Below the pieces are notes generated by a model. That model made no database searches and was not told where the DNA came from. It worked only from the letters and a program-made list of their open reading frames with translations. 64,000 nucleotides of DNA from assembly GCF_002127325.2 (NCBI RefSeq), contig NC_035437.2, forward strand, positions 162,725,408 to 162,789,407. Direction: 5' to 3'. The DNA comes from Helianthus annuus. Taxonomy: Eukaryota > Streptophyta > Magnoliopsida > Asterales > Asteraceae. The position numbers and the translations under genes were made by a program. Position 1 is the first letter of the stretch, and each line of letters begins with the position of its first letter. Positions 23,398 through 35,738 of this stretch are shown here, one piece after another.

Positions 23398-25186
23398 CCC
23401 GGACTCTTAGCTGGTGGTAACCTGGCCTCAGGTCCATCTTGGAGTAGTAGCTTGACCCTTTACAACTGGTCGAATAGATCATCAATTCGTGGAAGAGGAT
23501 GGCGGCTCTCCACTATCACTTTGTTGAGTTCCTCGATAATCGTAACACATGTTGAGTAACTTCTCTTCTTGCGTATAACGGGGGCTCCTTAAAGTGAAGC
23601 ACGAGTCCAAAAAAAAATTTTTTGGAGTTGATTAGACAGTTCCTGCAACCTTCCTGGTGTATGGTAGTAAGATATACCAATAACGAGGGTTACTTCTAGC
23701 ATGATACTGGTCTGACATCCCACCTGTCGATATGTAGATAAACCTGACAGTTCTTCAGGTAACATTTAGGGAGAAGTCACGAATAATTGGTGGATCCTCG
23801 ATCCTCCTTTCCTTAGTCTTGACATCCGTGCTGAGGGTTATCGTCGCTGGGTAATCCTTCCGTAGACACTCCGGGTCCTTGCTGAAATGAAGTTAACCGT
23901 TGTGCCACTCTGACACGCTGCAGTAGGTAATGTTTCTCCGCACAAAGTTTTCTTCTCACTGAGTGTATGCATACGATACCTGGGTAGCCAATCCACACGG
24001 CTACCGCATCAAATCTATCAAGGGTAGCAGAAGAAGGGTCGACGTTGAGCACTTGTCCCACAAGGTCGAGTTTGCATTCCTACACCCATATAAGGTTTCA
24101 ATATGCTCGCCATCTGCCGTTTCCATAGCAGGTTCGGTTTCGAGATGTACCAGGGTTGAGCCGAACTGTGACGAAGTGGTTTATTACTAAGGGCACGAAG
24201 GCCACCATGTTGTTACAATCTTAGCGTTGTCCACACCAATCCTAAATGCCCATCGCGAGTACCACATCCAGTGTTGTTGCTACTACTACTAGAGTTCCCA
24301 AAACTGTCATTGTTTCCTTGGGTTGATGACGTTTTAACTTAGTCCGTGCTGAGATCGGTAGGGGGTTATGCTCATCCTCCGGCCCGTCGTCGTTGCGTGT
24401 GGTTCGAGTAGTTCACCGTCTGAGGCGAGAGTATTGCAGAAGTGATCACGCTTCGGGATCGGAGACGTCAATCCATGAGTTTCAATAAACGAGAAGGAGT
24501 AGGAAAGGTATCGTTCAATTATTCGACGCGGGGACATCCAACTCAGGGACGTTCGTATAAGCACCTAACATTCTACACGGTTCGCTAGGTGTTCTGAAGG
24601 GTGTTCAAGTAATACTCGACAACATCGAGTTTCGAAAGAATCCAACGATAAATGAGAGGTTCACGTTTGAGTTTATGTAGGGGACAATTACTGCTATGGT
24701 CCCTATAGGTTGGTTATGTTTCATACTGATCAAATAACAGGACAGAACCCCTTTTCCACTTGTTAAGCCTAACTGGGACTCACATGCACCCCACAATATT
24801 ATTATGTGTGCACCCACAATAATATTGTGATTTGCATGTTCATCTCAGCTCCTCTTAACTCATGTCAAATGGTTCCCCACACTCGAGTAGATTTCAAAGA
24901 GTATCAAGTAGTGTAAGTTATGAAGGTTTAGGGAATGACCACCCTATCGGTCTCTTATTACGTGAAAATGTACATGAATTCGTATCGTGGAGCTAAGCGT
25001 GCAATCACATGCAATATCGTATGTAGGTGTTCACTAGTTATGTAGTACAATGAGTATAAGAGAGACGAACCTTGCAATCTGGAGCTGAGTGTCATGGTCG
25101 TATTCTCGTTTTCAGAACTGTCTGGTTATAGTCTGGTTTTACAAAAACAGTTTCCCTTTTTAAAACCAAGTTCACTATAACCAATG
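23398..25186 (-). pseudogene. Element 3 decayed gag-PR-RT N-terminal region
   Basis: Only fragments of RT remain recognisable on the minus strand: YHTPGRLQELSNQLQ, EELNKV and [13 protein letters not shown], in shifting frames with stops (23400-23740). Further upstream (23740-25186) no gag, zinc-knuckle or protease motif survives clearly, and the segment is shorter than a full gag-protease would need. The contrast with the near-intact 3' half and sub-1% LTR divergence is striking. Confidence 0.7.
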
Positions 25187-25198
25187 GCTCTGATACCA
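25187..25198 (-). other. Element 3 primer binding site (tRNA-iMet)
   Basis: The complement reads TGGTATCAGAGC, three bases inside the end of the 5' LTR. Confidence 0.95.
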
Positions 25199-25201
25199 AT
25201 C

Positions 25202-27778
25202 TGTCACACCCCCAAAATCCACATGCGGAGTACCACCGCTTGGAGGCATGACTGACCAGGATCTTAACCATCAATCACATTGAACTCATAAGTATAGGTG
25301 AATAATACTTTCATTTATAAACAACAAGTGTTACAATTTCACAATATTTCACAGTTTACAGCGGAAGCTTATTTAACTCAATGAGTGTTTATAAAACCAC
25401 ATGTAAGTTCTTAGTTCTTGTGTTGCGTTTCCATGTGTCTCGACCCATGACCACTCCAGCTTCCCAGACAGCAAGTTCCTTGGATATGCACCTATAAGCC
25501 TGCAAGGCATGTAATAGAGAGTCAACAACTAGTTGAGCGAGTTCACAGTTAATAGTTCAGTAATAGTATAATGCGAGTAGTAGTATGTCGTTCGTTATGT
25601 CATGTTTAGTATTCGTTTCCATCGCGGCCTCCCAGGCAGGTATGCGAAGATATTAGGGGATGTTTTTCCCAAGTATTCTAGACTAGGTTTATTTGTATCG
25701 CGGCCTCCCAGGCAGGTGTGCGAAGATTAGTACATTTAGTTCGCGGCCTTCCTATGGCAGGTGTGCGAAGTCAGTCATAATATCGCGGCCAACCCTTGGC
25801 AGGTGTGCGAAGATCAGTTCAATAAGTGTTACTAGTCTAGCCGTATCTTATCGTTAGGTTCTACCCTCTGAGTATATGCAATAAGTCATCCAATCCCATT
25901 CCCACCCGGGAACCCCATGCCTTGGCTGTGTGAACTCACCTTGGTTTGCTCGGTATGTTAAGCTATGCGCACAAGAAATCAGTCAAGTCCTATAGTAAGC
26001 ACGTACGCCAGATCAGTTTATGTTCATAACGATTCACATGCAACTAGCTTCACAGTATAACACAGAGTGTGCTTAGCATCTTGTATCGTATAAACAGTTA
26101 ATCAAACTCATGCAACTTCACGCTTCACATAACAGCTTTCTCAGTTCTTTCTAACATGGATTATTCGTTAACAGTGATGATAAACTTAACAGTGTTAACA
26201 GCGTTAATCAGGACTAATGGAAGTAGCATACATAATGAAGTTTCATAGTTAACGACTGTTAATATACTTGACATAGTTAACGAACTTAACAGACTTAATA
26301 TACTAACACAGTTAAATGAACTAACAGATTATTTGACGAAAACCCTTTATAGCGAAAACACTTATTGGCAAAATCACTAGGGTGACGAAATCCCAACGTG
26401 ATTTCGTCAGACTTGGGTTTTGACGTCTGCATCTTGATTCCGTCGTGTACTGATTTCGTAGGTGGTGGTTTTCACCGGTTACATCATCCTCATCATCAAC
26501 AGTCATGTTCAACAACAACCCTAACCACTCTAACAGTTTTGATGGTTCCTACCAACACTAGTTCAACCCAAATAATTAATATCATCATATGATTTTCTCA
26601 ATTATTAGTGCAATAAAAGTTATCATCCGAGTAGCATATAATTGAGAAATGTCATTCAACTCAACCTTTAGACATACATATATAGATATTTATACCCAAT
26701 CGATCTTGAGCAGTGATACAACCACCAGATCCAACACGAACAATTTACAACATCATCATTCAAATCAGATTAGATCAATCATGGACAGTGGATTAACAAC
26801 AGGCTTCTATTGTTCTCTATTATTCAAACATATGATATATATTGTGGTTGGTATATATATATATTAAGGATTTTATCATGCTAGCATAATCAACATAAGC
26901 TCACTATTATAATCGGTAGTTCATATATCATGGCCGACCACTGTGCTATAATCCTAATACTATTGGACCACAACAAATAGTGACATCACATGTAAGTTGG
27001 ATTGTTGGACTATTGTGCCTATTATATTTAGTGGGTCAGCCACTTCATCGATTATGCCAATCATCAACAAGAAAAGTCATACAAACATCACATATACCCA
27101 TGCTACTGTTACTTGAATTCATGCATAGCAAAAACAAACAATCACATGCTACTGACAAACCCTCCTGCAAGCAAGAACTAAATAGCCGACCTCATGATTT
27201 CTTTTCTAGCTTTGGCTGCACATTCTAGACATATTAAAACAATAAAGACATTACTAACCGAACTGGTGAGATTGTGGATGGAGTGGGGGCCTGCCGTCGC
27301 CAATAGGAGAAAGGGGTAGGGTTTGTTTTGTTTAGAATTCTATCTCTTCCCCATAACCACTAAAACGTAAACATGATATATATATTTGTTTGGGGCGGTT
27401 CATGTTATAATCGAGATGGGCTCAATCCAATTGAGTGTGGCCGGGGGTCAAGAGCTTAGGCCGAAATAAAAAAATGGAGATATACAAGGTGTGTGTGCAG
27501 TGGGCTCGGTTAGTCCATGAGGTGTGAATGTTATGGTTTAATCAACAATATTATTTCATATACATAAATAATACACATAACACAATATTAACATTAACAT
27601 ATTATTAACATACACCCACATGTAATGCACACCATATGTATATCATAACAACCACAATACAATTTAGCATATTACAGACGTGTACAGTTGTGGAGAAACA
27701 AGTCGTTTTAACAATCAACTTAACAATTAACTCGCAATTAATGCGAACATGGAAATCATGGAAACTCGAGTTGTCACA
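25202..27778 (-). repeat. Element 3, 5' LTR
   Basis: 2577 bp, TG...CA, under 1% different from 18237-20813 by eye. It includes the stem-loop array at 25622-25810. Confidence 0.94.
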
Positions 27779-27783
27779 GCTGG

Positions 27784-30620
27784 GCTCGCTACACCCAAGT
27801 AGATCTACCGCTCTTGTCCCTCGGTCCTACCCTGAGGATTAATGGCCTCAAGTTTCCGCCTACCCACTCACATGATCCAAGTAGTAAACCTCCTTACGCT
27901 AACCATACCATGTATAAAGTTCTCATAAATATAGTAACATGTATTTCACCCCCGCAGTTTAGAAAACTGAAAACAGTTAAGAGAAAAGGGGGACATGAAC
28001 TCACAGTGGTGCGTCTCTACCAAGTATATCTCCTTATCAAGCAGCTGTGCGACGACCTACACGTACTAACTCTATTAGACGGACGGCCGTGCCTTAGCTT
28101 TATGGTTTAAGTTTTTGGGAAATGGTTAGACAACTATTTCGTGTTTACATTCTGTATATACTTGGTAATTATTTTCCTTCCTAAGGATGGGGGATTTAAT
28201 ACATGTGCGTTCGTATACTTCAGAATATATTATTAAGTCTCACTTAATATATATTTTACTTCTTATTCCAAAATATAAATATTCTTCCCAAAAATATTAT
28301 GTTTTAATACATGTGATCTTCCCAAAATAATACCTTGACAAAAATACGCGTTCATAAATATTTTCTTAAATGCGTAAGTTACGTTTTAAAGATCGAGTGG
28401 TAATAATAATTACCGGTGTAACTTAAATAATTATTGCGAAGGCGTTCGTATTATTTTTGAGTCGTTAACACGATAATATTATTTTTTCCCTAAAAATAAT
28501 ATTTGTATATTTCACAAAATAATCATAAACACATAACTAATGACGTTATGAAAAATATATACTAAATATATATTTACCAAGATTTATTTTGTGAAATCCC
28601 ACCTCCGATATTTTGTAAATAAAGTCGTGGCGAAATCTATAATTTGAAAACATGTCAAAATGTATTTCTAACACTTGTAGTGAAAATATTTCTTAGTGTT
28701 AGGTTTTTGGAAAAATTCCGCCAGAGTTTCCCCTGTAACTGGAGGTGGCCACACTTTCAAGCGTATCATTTTCTTTTATAAATCAAACCAACAATCTTCT
28801 CATTCAATCAAAACAATGTTCAAAGCAACAAACTCGTCAATAAATATGTAAATCGCAAGAATCACATGAACTTGTAGTTTTTCCAAAACTATGAAGTAAA
28901 TCCCATTACTTTTAGTGGATCTTTATATATATCAATCCGGTTTCACAAAAATCTTGCTTTTAAAGAAATTCCATCTTTACAACTTCTTGTAAAATTTGAC
29001 AAAACTGGTTCTTTGTCGAAACTTAGTGTTACACAAGTGTTTACACACTTGTGTGTTTTATAAATCATTCTTGTTAGTGTTAGATCCGGCTTTAGAAAAA
29101 TATGATTTCTTTGATATTTGGTCCTTCGAAAATACTGCTTGTAGATCCGTAGATCTACTAGTTTTAAACACTATTTCATAAATAAAGTCGATTTTACACA
29201 AGTTCAAGTTTCACGTGTGGTAGAGTTTCATCACTTAACCCTTGTTACACTTAAACAAGCTCTATGTCATGATCCATGATCATGACCAATTCGGGTTAAA
29301 CGATGATCCGAGCTACCACATCATAGATCGGGCCCAAATAATAACACGAAACAAATCCTACATGATTTACACAACAATCTAGCTTTTAACCATCATTTTT
29401 AGCATTTTTAGTAGACTTTTACGCATCATTTTGCAAGTTCATGAATTTTAACCGTCACATATCGTTTTAACCACTTTAAAATAGATCGAGAGTGTGATTA
29501 TAGTAACTTACTACTAGCTCGAGGCTAGGGAAGATTCTAGACGCAAAATGAGTGGATAAAAGCAATGAGATGAGGTCCTTCGCCTTCCGAATGCACCAAG
29601 CCTCCTCGTATGCAATCCTTAGCACTTGTATATACTTGGAATGAGATGATCAAAGCTCGAAAAATGGATGGATGGTATAGGGGGTTCGGCCGAGAGTTAT
29701 TTAGAGAGGAGAGGGAGAGTTTTGTGGTGAGTTGTGAGTGGTGAAGTGTTAGTGTGCTAAGCTTGTTACTTATAGACCAAGATCAAGATCATTACCCAAT
29801 GGACCCTATGTTTTCTTGATATGGGACCAAGTTGATTAAATTAATCACAAGAAGGACAAGGGTGTCCCCCCTTGGGGACGGTTTGGTTAGGGGGGGGGGG
29901 GTAATCTAGTTAGTTTTCAACTATTTAGTTAGTATATAGTTAGGTTTGTTAAGTTAGTTTAGGGATTAACCCGGTTACTAGTGTGTTGTGCATTACAGTG
30001 GGTGTTAGGGTATTCGGGGACCCTAACTGGCTCAGAAAGGGATAAACAATGTTATTGGCAATATTTTCATGTTTCGGGTAAAGTCCAGTTGTTCGGTTGG
30101 ATAGTAATCCGTTAAAGCGCTTAACAAAGCTTTAAAGTGTCGTTATCTTAATTTTAGTGACACAACTTATTCCCGACACTTTGGAAAGTGTCTAGTAATA
30201 TTTTTCACATGTTTTGGCACTTTATTAGTTAGCTAAAAGCTGAATTTTTAGTTAAAGTGCTGAGTTTTGTGCTTAGAGTACGTTTTAGGCACATCCTTTC
30301 ACTGTAACTTATTCCTAGAGACGCAGTTCTACAACCCTTGTATCTCTACACTCACTATTAGTGTAGTAAACTATCTCGGGCTCATACAGGCCTTAGAGGC
30401 AGTACCTGCCTGATGCTGGCTATATCAGCATGTTCAATAGGTTATCCATTCATAGTGCTACTGTGCTTTTGTGCATCATGTTTGTCACTAAAGTTCAGCA
30501 TGTAAATAATGTAGTGACAGTAAATAAAGTATGATGCAAGTATGTACATGTATCAGTATTTCAAGTAGCAGCTTATTCACAATTTCAAGTAAGCATAGTA
30601 ATTAAGTGAGGGTTGTCACA
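27784..30620 (-). repeat. Element 2 3' LTR, proximal part
   Basis: Matches 38475-42752 apart from the solo LTR inserted there. It begins (sense) TGTGACAACCCTCACT right after the PPT. It contains a poly-G/poly-C run near 29889-29901 whose length differs in the other LTR. No gene. Confidence 0.92.
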
Positions 30621-30657
30621 TTCTCCCCCCGTTAGAAAAATTTTGTCCCAAAATTTT
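30621..30657 (-). other. Element 2 PPT and pre-PPT hairpin
   Basis: The sense strand reads CAAAATTTT-closing hairpin (30637-30657; 9-bp stem AAAATTTTG/CAAAATTTT, loop GGA on the sense strand), then AACGGGGGGAGAA, then the LTR start TGTGACA. The hairpin-to-LTR gap is 16 bases. Confidence 0.85.
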
Positions 30658-33600
30658 AAGTTCTGCTTCTAGAAGCAGGGTTCTTGGGAAATAAGTGGGG
30701 GTACTTTTCTTTCATCCGGTCCTCACGCTCCCAGGTGTATTCAGGACCATGTCTGGCATTCCAACGAACTTTGACGAGCTTGACACTGCTCCGGCGGGTC
30801 TTGTTCACTTTCCAATCCGTAACCTCAACAGGTTCTTCAATGAAGTGGAGCGTGTCGTCAACATGAATTTCGTCGGTAGGAATGACAACGGTATCTTGAG
30901 TTGGACTTTTCTTCAGATTTGATACATGAAATGTATCGTGAACTCCATTTAGTTCAGCAGGTAAATCCAACTTGTATGCTACTAACCCGATTCTTTCCAA
31001 GATTCTGAACGGACCAATATACCACGGATTCAACTTTCCACGCTTCCCGAAGCGTGCCACACCCCTCCAGGGTGATACCTTCAACAAAACCATATCACCT
31101 ACCTCAAACTCTAGAGGTTTTCTTCTTCGATCCGCATAACACTTTTGAGGATCACGAGCCGCCTTGATGCGATCTCGGATCTGTGCGATCTTATCTGTGG
31201 TTTCCTGGACCATATCAGGACCAACCAATTGTCTATCACCTGCGTCAGACCAACAAAGCGGTGATCTGCACTTGCGGCCATAAAAAGCTTCGAATGGCGC
31301 GGCACCAATACTGGTGTGGTAGCTGTTGTTGTATGAAAATTCGACCAAAGGCAAATGCTTATCCCAGCTACCGCCCAAATCCATCACACATGCTTTCAGC
31401 ATATCTTCCAAAGTCTGTATCATCCGTTCGCTTTGCCCGTCGGTCTGCGGGTGAAATGCGGTGCTCAGATTCAATTGTGAGCCAAAAGCTTCTTGGAAGG
31501 ATTGCCAAATCCTTGATACGAACCTTCCGTCTCTATCAGAGATGATTGAGAGAGGTACTCCATGACGCGTAACGATTTCTCTCTTGTAAATTTCAGCCAA
31601 CTTGCTTGTATTATCCTTCTCCCTGATAGGTAAGAAATGTGCAGATTTCGTTAATCGGTCCACTATTACCCAAATAGTGTCATGGCCTCTTGGCGTTTTT
31701 GGCAACTTTGTAATAAAATCCATGGAGATTTGTTCCCATTTCCACTTGGGAATTTCTGGTTGTTGCAGAAGTCCTGAAGGCTTCTGGTATTCCGTTTTAA
31801 CCTTAGCACATGTTAAACACTTGCTCACATAAACAGCAACATCGCCTTTCATCCTAGGCCACCAGTAGTAATCTTTAAGGTCTTGGTACATCTTATCCGC
31901 TCCTGGATGTATAGAGTAGCGTGACTTGTGTGCCTCATCAAAAATAACTTTCCTCAAACCTCCAAACAGAGGAACCCAAATCCTCTTCTCAAAGCATAAT
32001 GTTCCTTCCTCGTTTGGCACCAATTGCTTCTCCATCCCACGGAGATATTCTTCTTCAAGGTTCCCTTCCTTGAGGGCTTCTTTCTGCGCGGCACGAATGC
32101 GCAAGGAAAGATCGGTTTGGATAATCATCTCCAAAGCCCTAACCCTTATGGGCTTGATCCTTTCTTTTCGACTTAGGGCGTCGGCGACCATATTCGCCTT
32201 CCCTGGATGATACTTTATCTCGCAGTCGTAATCGTTCAACAACTCAACCCATCGTCTCTGTCTCATATTCAACTCCTTCTGGTTGAATATGTGCTGTAGG
32301 CTCTTATGATCTGTGAAGATTGTACACTTCGTACCATAAAGGTAGTTTCTCCAGATCTTTAAAGCAAAGATCACTGCACCGAGTTCCAAATCATGTGTGG
32401 TATAGTTCTTTTCGTGCACTTTCAATTGGCGTGACGCGTAAGCAATAACCTTTTGGCGTTGCATCAACACGCAACCCAATCCTTGACGTGAGGCGTCGCA
32501 GTATACCACAAAATCATCTGTACCTTCCGGTAGTGCTAAGATTGGCGCATTGCAGAGCTTATCCTTCAATATCTGGAACGCTTCTTCCTGTTTGATTCCC
32601 CAATCAAACTTCTTATCTTTCTGCGTGAGGAGCGTCAATGGTTGAGCGATTTTTGAAAAATCCTCAATGAATGTCCGATAGTAGCCAGCCAAACCCAAGA
32701 ATTGTCGAATCTCGGTTGGCGTCTTTGGCGTTTCCCAATTCTTAATCGCTTCGATCTTGGTGGGATCCACATGAATTCCATCTCCATTCACCACGTGTCC
32801 GAGAAATTGGACTTCACGTAGCCAAAACTCGCACTTAGAGAATTTAGCATACAGCTGTTCTTTCTTCAGCAGCTCCAAAATAGCTCTTAGATGTTGTTCG
32901 TGCTCAGACTTTGTCTTCGAATAAATCAAAATGTCGTCGATAAACACAATCACGAACTTATCCAAGTACGGCTTGCAAACTCGATTCATCAAATCCATGA
33001 ACACTGCAGGTGCGTTTGTCAACCCAAACGGCATAACTACGAACTCGTAGTGTCCATAACGAGTTCTGAAGGCTGTCTTCGGGATACTCTCCTCTTGTAT
33101 CCTTAACTGATGGTATCCAGATCGAAGATCGATCTTAGAGTAAAAGCTTGAACCTTGCAGTAATAGATCATCAATCCTTGGCAGAGGGTATCTATTCTTG
33201 ATCGTCAGCTTGTTCAACTCCCGGTAGTCAATGCACATTCGAAAACTACCATCCTTCTTCTTGACAAACAGGACCGGAGCTCCCCAAGGCGAGAAGCTTG
33301 GTCGGATGAATCCCTTGTCTAACAACTCTTGAAGTTGTGTCGACAGTTCTTGCATCTCAGACGGGGCAAGTCTATAAGGTGCCTTAGCCACAGGTGCAGC
33401 GCCTGGGACTAAATCGATACGAAACTCTACTTGCCTCTGAGGTGGCAATCCAGGCAAGTCCTCTGGGAAGACTTCTGGATATTCCCTCGCGACAGGGATG
33501 TCTTCGATCTTTGGTTCTGCAGCTTTCTTATCCACGATGTGTGCCAGGAAGGCAGCACATCCCTTCCGCAAACACTTTCGCGCTTTGAGGCAGCTGATAA

Positions 33601-35346
33601 TTCTTAACGGCGTATCACGCTTCGCTCCGTGAACCACAATTGTTTCACCATCTTCGGTTGGGATACGAACAACCTTTTCGTGACAAACTATCTCAGCCTT
33701 GATGCCTGATAACCAATCCATTCCTACCACCACGTCAAAGCTTCCCAATTGGACGGGTAGTAGATCCAGAGCAAACTCACGCTCTTCCAGTTCGATCACA
33801 CAGCCTCTGACAACTTCATTGGCTTCTACTAACTTTCCATTGGCCAATTCGATTGAGTACGGAATATCTAACTTACTAGCGGCTAACCCAAGCATATTCT
33901 TAAACTCTAATGATACGAAGCTATAATCGGCGCCAGTATCAAATAAAACGGATGCATAGCGTTGGTTGACAGGGAACGTACCAGTAACGACATTGGGATC
34001 TTGGCGCGCTTCCCTCGCTTCAATATTGAAAACTCTTCCACGGGCTTGGGTTAACTCTGGGCAGTTCCTCTTGTAGCGCCCAGCATCACCACAGTTAAAG
34101 CATCCAGGTCTTTGCCCGTTTCCACCTCCATTTCCAGCTTGATTATTCCTCTGGTTACGATTCACAGCGCCCGCTTGATTCGCATTGTTGCCTCGATTCC
34201 CATTTCCTCCAATGTTTCCTTGTGGGATTTCCGATTCCACCCCGGTTATTGTTTCTGTTTCTAAATCCTCCTTGGCCTCCCTGGCCAACAGTGGCCCAAC
34301 AAGAATCCTTCAAGTGGCCAGGTTTCCCACATGCTTCACATACTTTCAAACTACAACGGCCAGAATGGTGTCGCTGGCAGGTATTACACTTGGGTTGAGT
34401 GCCCATATATCCTTTTCCTTTCTTTCCACTACCAGCTGTAACCTGAGCTGTCGTGCTTGATTCTCCTTTCTTAACCACACCACTGGTGCCTTGCTTGAAG
34501 TTCGAGAATTTCCGCTTGTTACCTCCGGATGACTCGACGTGAGTCTCTTTCTTCTTTGCCTCGATCTCATCGAACTTGTTCAGGCGGATAGCCTCCTCAG
34601 TGAGAGCCACGCTTAGATCAATTGCCTCAGTAATTATCGCAGGCTTGGAGGTGGTCACCATGCTTATGATTTGGGGAGCTAAACCCCAAATGAAGCGTTC
34701 AATCCGCTTGAACTCTGGAGTGACCATATAAGGTACCACATGTGATAAGTCATGGAACCTCTGAACATATTCCGCGATCTTTGGACCTTCCATTTTTAAA
34801 TGCCAGAACTCAGTTTCCAATCTTTGGATTTCCGCGCGAGAGCAGTACTTTTTGCGCATAAGTTCCTTCAGTTCGGTCTAGGTTAGTGCGTAGGCAGCAG
34901 CTTCACCAAGTGTCTGCACTTGCAAATTCCACCAAGATAGGGCTCCATCCAAGAATAGCCCAGAAATGTAGGTGACTTGCTGGTCTGGTGCACATTTGCT
35001 CATGCGAAGAACAGATTCAGTTTTCTCAGCCCAATGAACAAAGGCGACAGCACCTCCAGTGCCATCAAAGTTGACAGGCTTGCAGTCTAGAAACTGCTTG
35101 TAGGTGCACCCTGCACATACGTTACAACATATGAATGGCATTAGCATCTTTGCTATAGATATCCAATTAGGTCATGGTATGTCTTAATGACTTAGTATTA
35201 CCATAAGGTGGATTGTTGTTGCCAGTATTGCCAGAGTTACTTCCACTAGTCTCTCCTTGAGAGGCGGCGTATTGCGCGATGGCAGCAGCGATGATTTGCT
35301 GGAGTTCTGCCTCATTGGTAGGCATCGGCGTTTGACGTCTCGGCAT
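30656..35346 (-). pseudogene. Element 2 gag-pol, nearly intact chromovirus polyprotein
   Basis: Gag starts at 35346 (MPRRQTPMPTNEAE). It seems interrupted by a 91-bp GT-AG intron-like stretch (35111-35201), then continues as CTYKQFLDCKPVNF through the capsid core to a TAG at 34878-34880 (tryptophan in relatives). A zinc knuckle [14 protein letters not shown] follows. A frameshift near 34200-34260 moves into the long frame ending at 30656 (1210 codons open). That frame has a second knuckle with Arg in place of the zinc-binding His ([14 protein letters not shown]), protease DTGAD, RT ([10 protein letters not shown]; two residues missing after RIDDL), RNase H, integrase (HPGADKMY...[11 protein letters not shown] all present) and a chromodomain-like end ([30 protein letters not shown]). 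Damage is limited to the stop, the frameshift and the knuckle. Confidence 0.92.
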
Positions 35347-35738
35347 CTTCTAAAGATGTGTTCACGTTGGTCAGGCCATAATAAGGCGTACGTATATAAT
35401 GATAGTAATAGTACATAACATCTCATGTTACAGTCATATCAATCACACAACATCCCATGTCATAAATATTAATCACACAACATCCCATGTCATAAAAATA
35501 TAAATAACTAATCAAACATCATATATGATGAGAATACTGCGATTGCCATATATCGAGACCACATAGTAAGTGTACAAGTACATCATAGTGTCATACATCA
35601 TCAGTGACTAAGGGCTACATCACCCCAGTCCAAAAGAATATCAAATCAGTGTCAATACATCCATATGCATGTCAACAAAAGTCAGAATCAGAATGTAGTC
35701 TCCAAAAACGCTGTGCAGTCAAAGCAATCGCCGTCTTC
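35347..35738 (-). other. Element 2 spacer between aORF and gag
   Basis: 392 bp with no coding frame. It includes a direct repeat of AATCACACAACATCCCATGT (about 35429-35490, two copies plus a partial). Confidence 0.6.

Larger units (their letters stand above)
18237..27778 (-). mobile_element. Element 3: Tekay-type chromovirus inserted in the element 2 LTR
   Basis: 9542 bp with a perfect 5-bp TSD GCTGG (18232-18236 and 27779-27783). The empty site is preserved in the other element 2 LTR (38460-38480). Both LTRs are exactly 2577 bp; I counted roughly 17-20 differences by eye, under 1%. The internal region is only 4.4 kb, and its 5' half is decayed. Confidence 0.94.

Noticed and set aside
29889..29901. 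Poly-G run as a G-quadruplex
   Set aside because: Single homopolymer tract of variable length between LTR copies; no four-tract arrangement.
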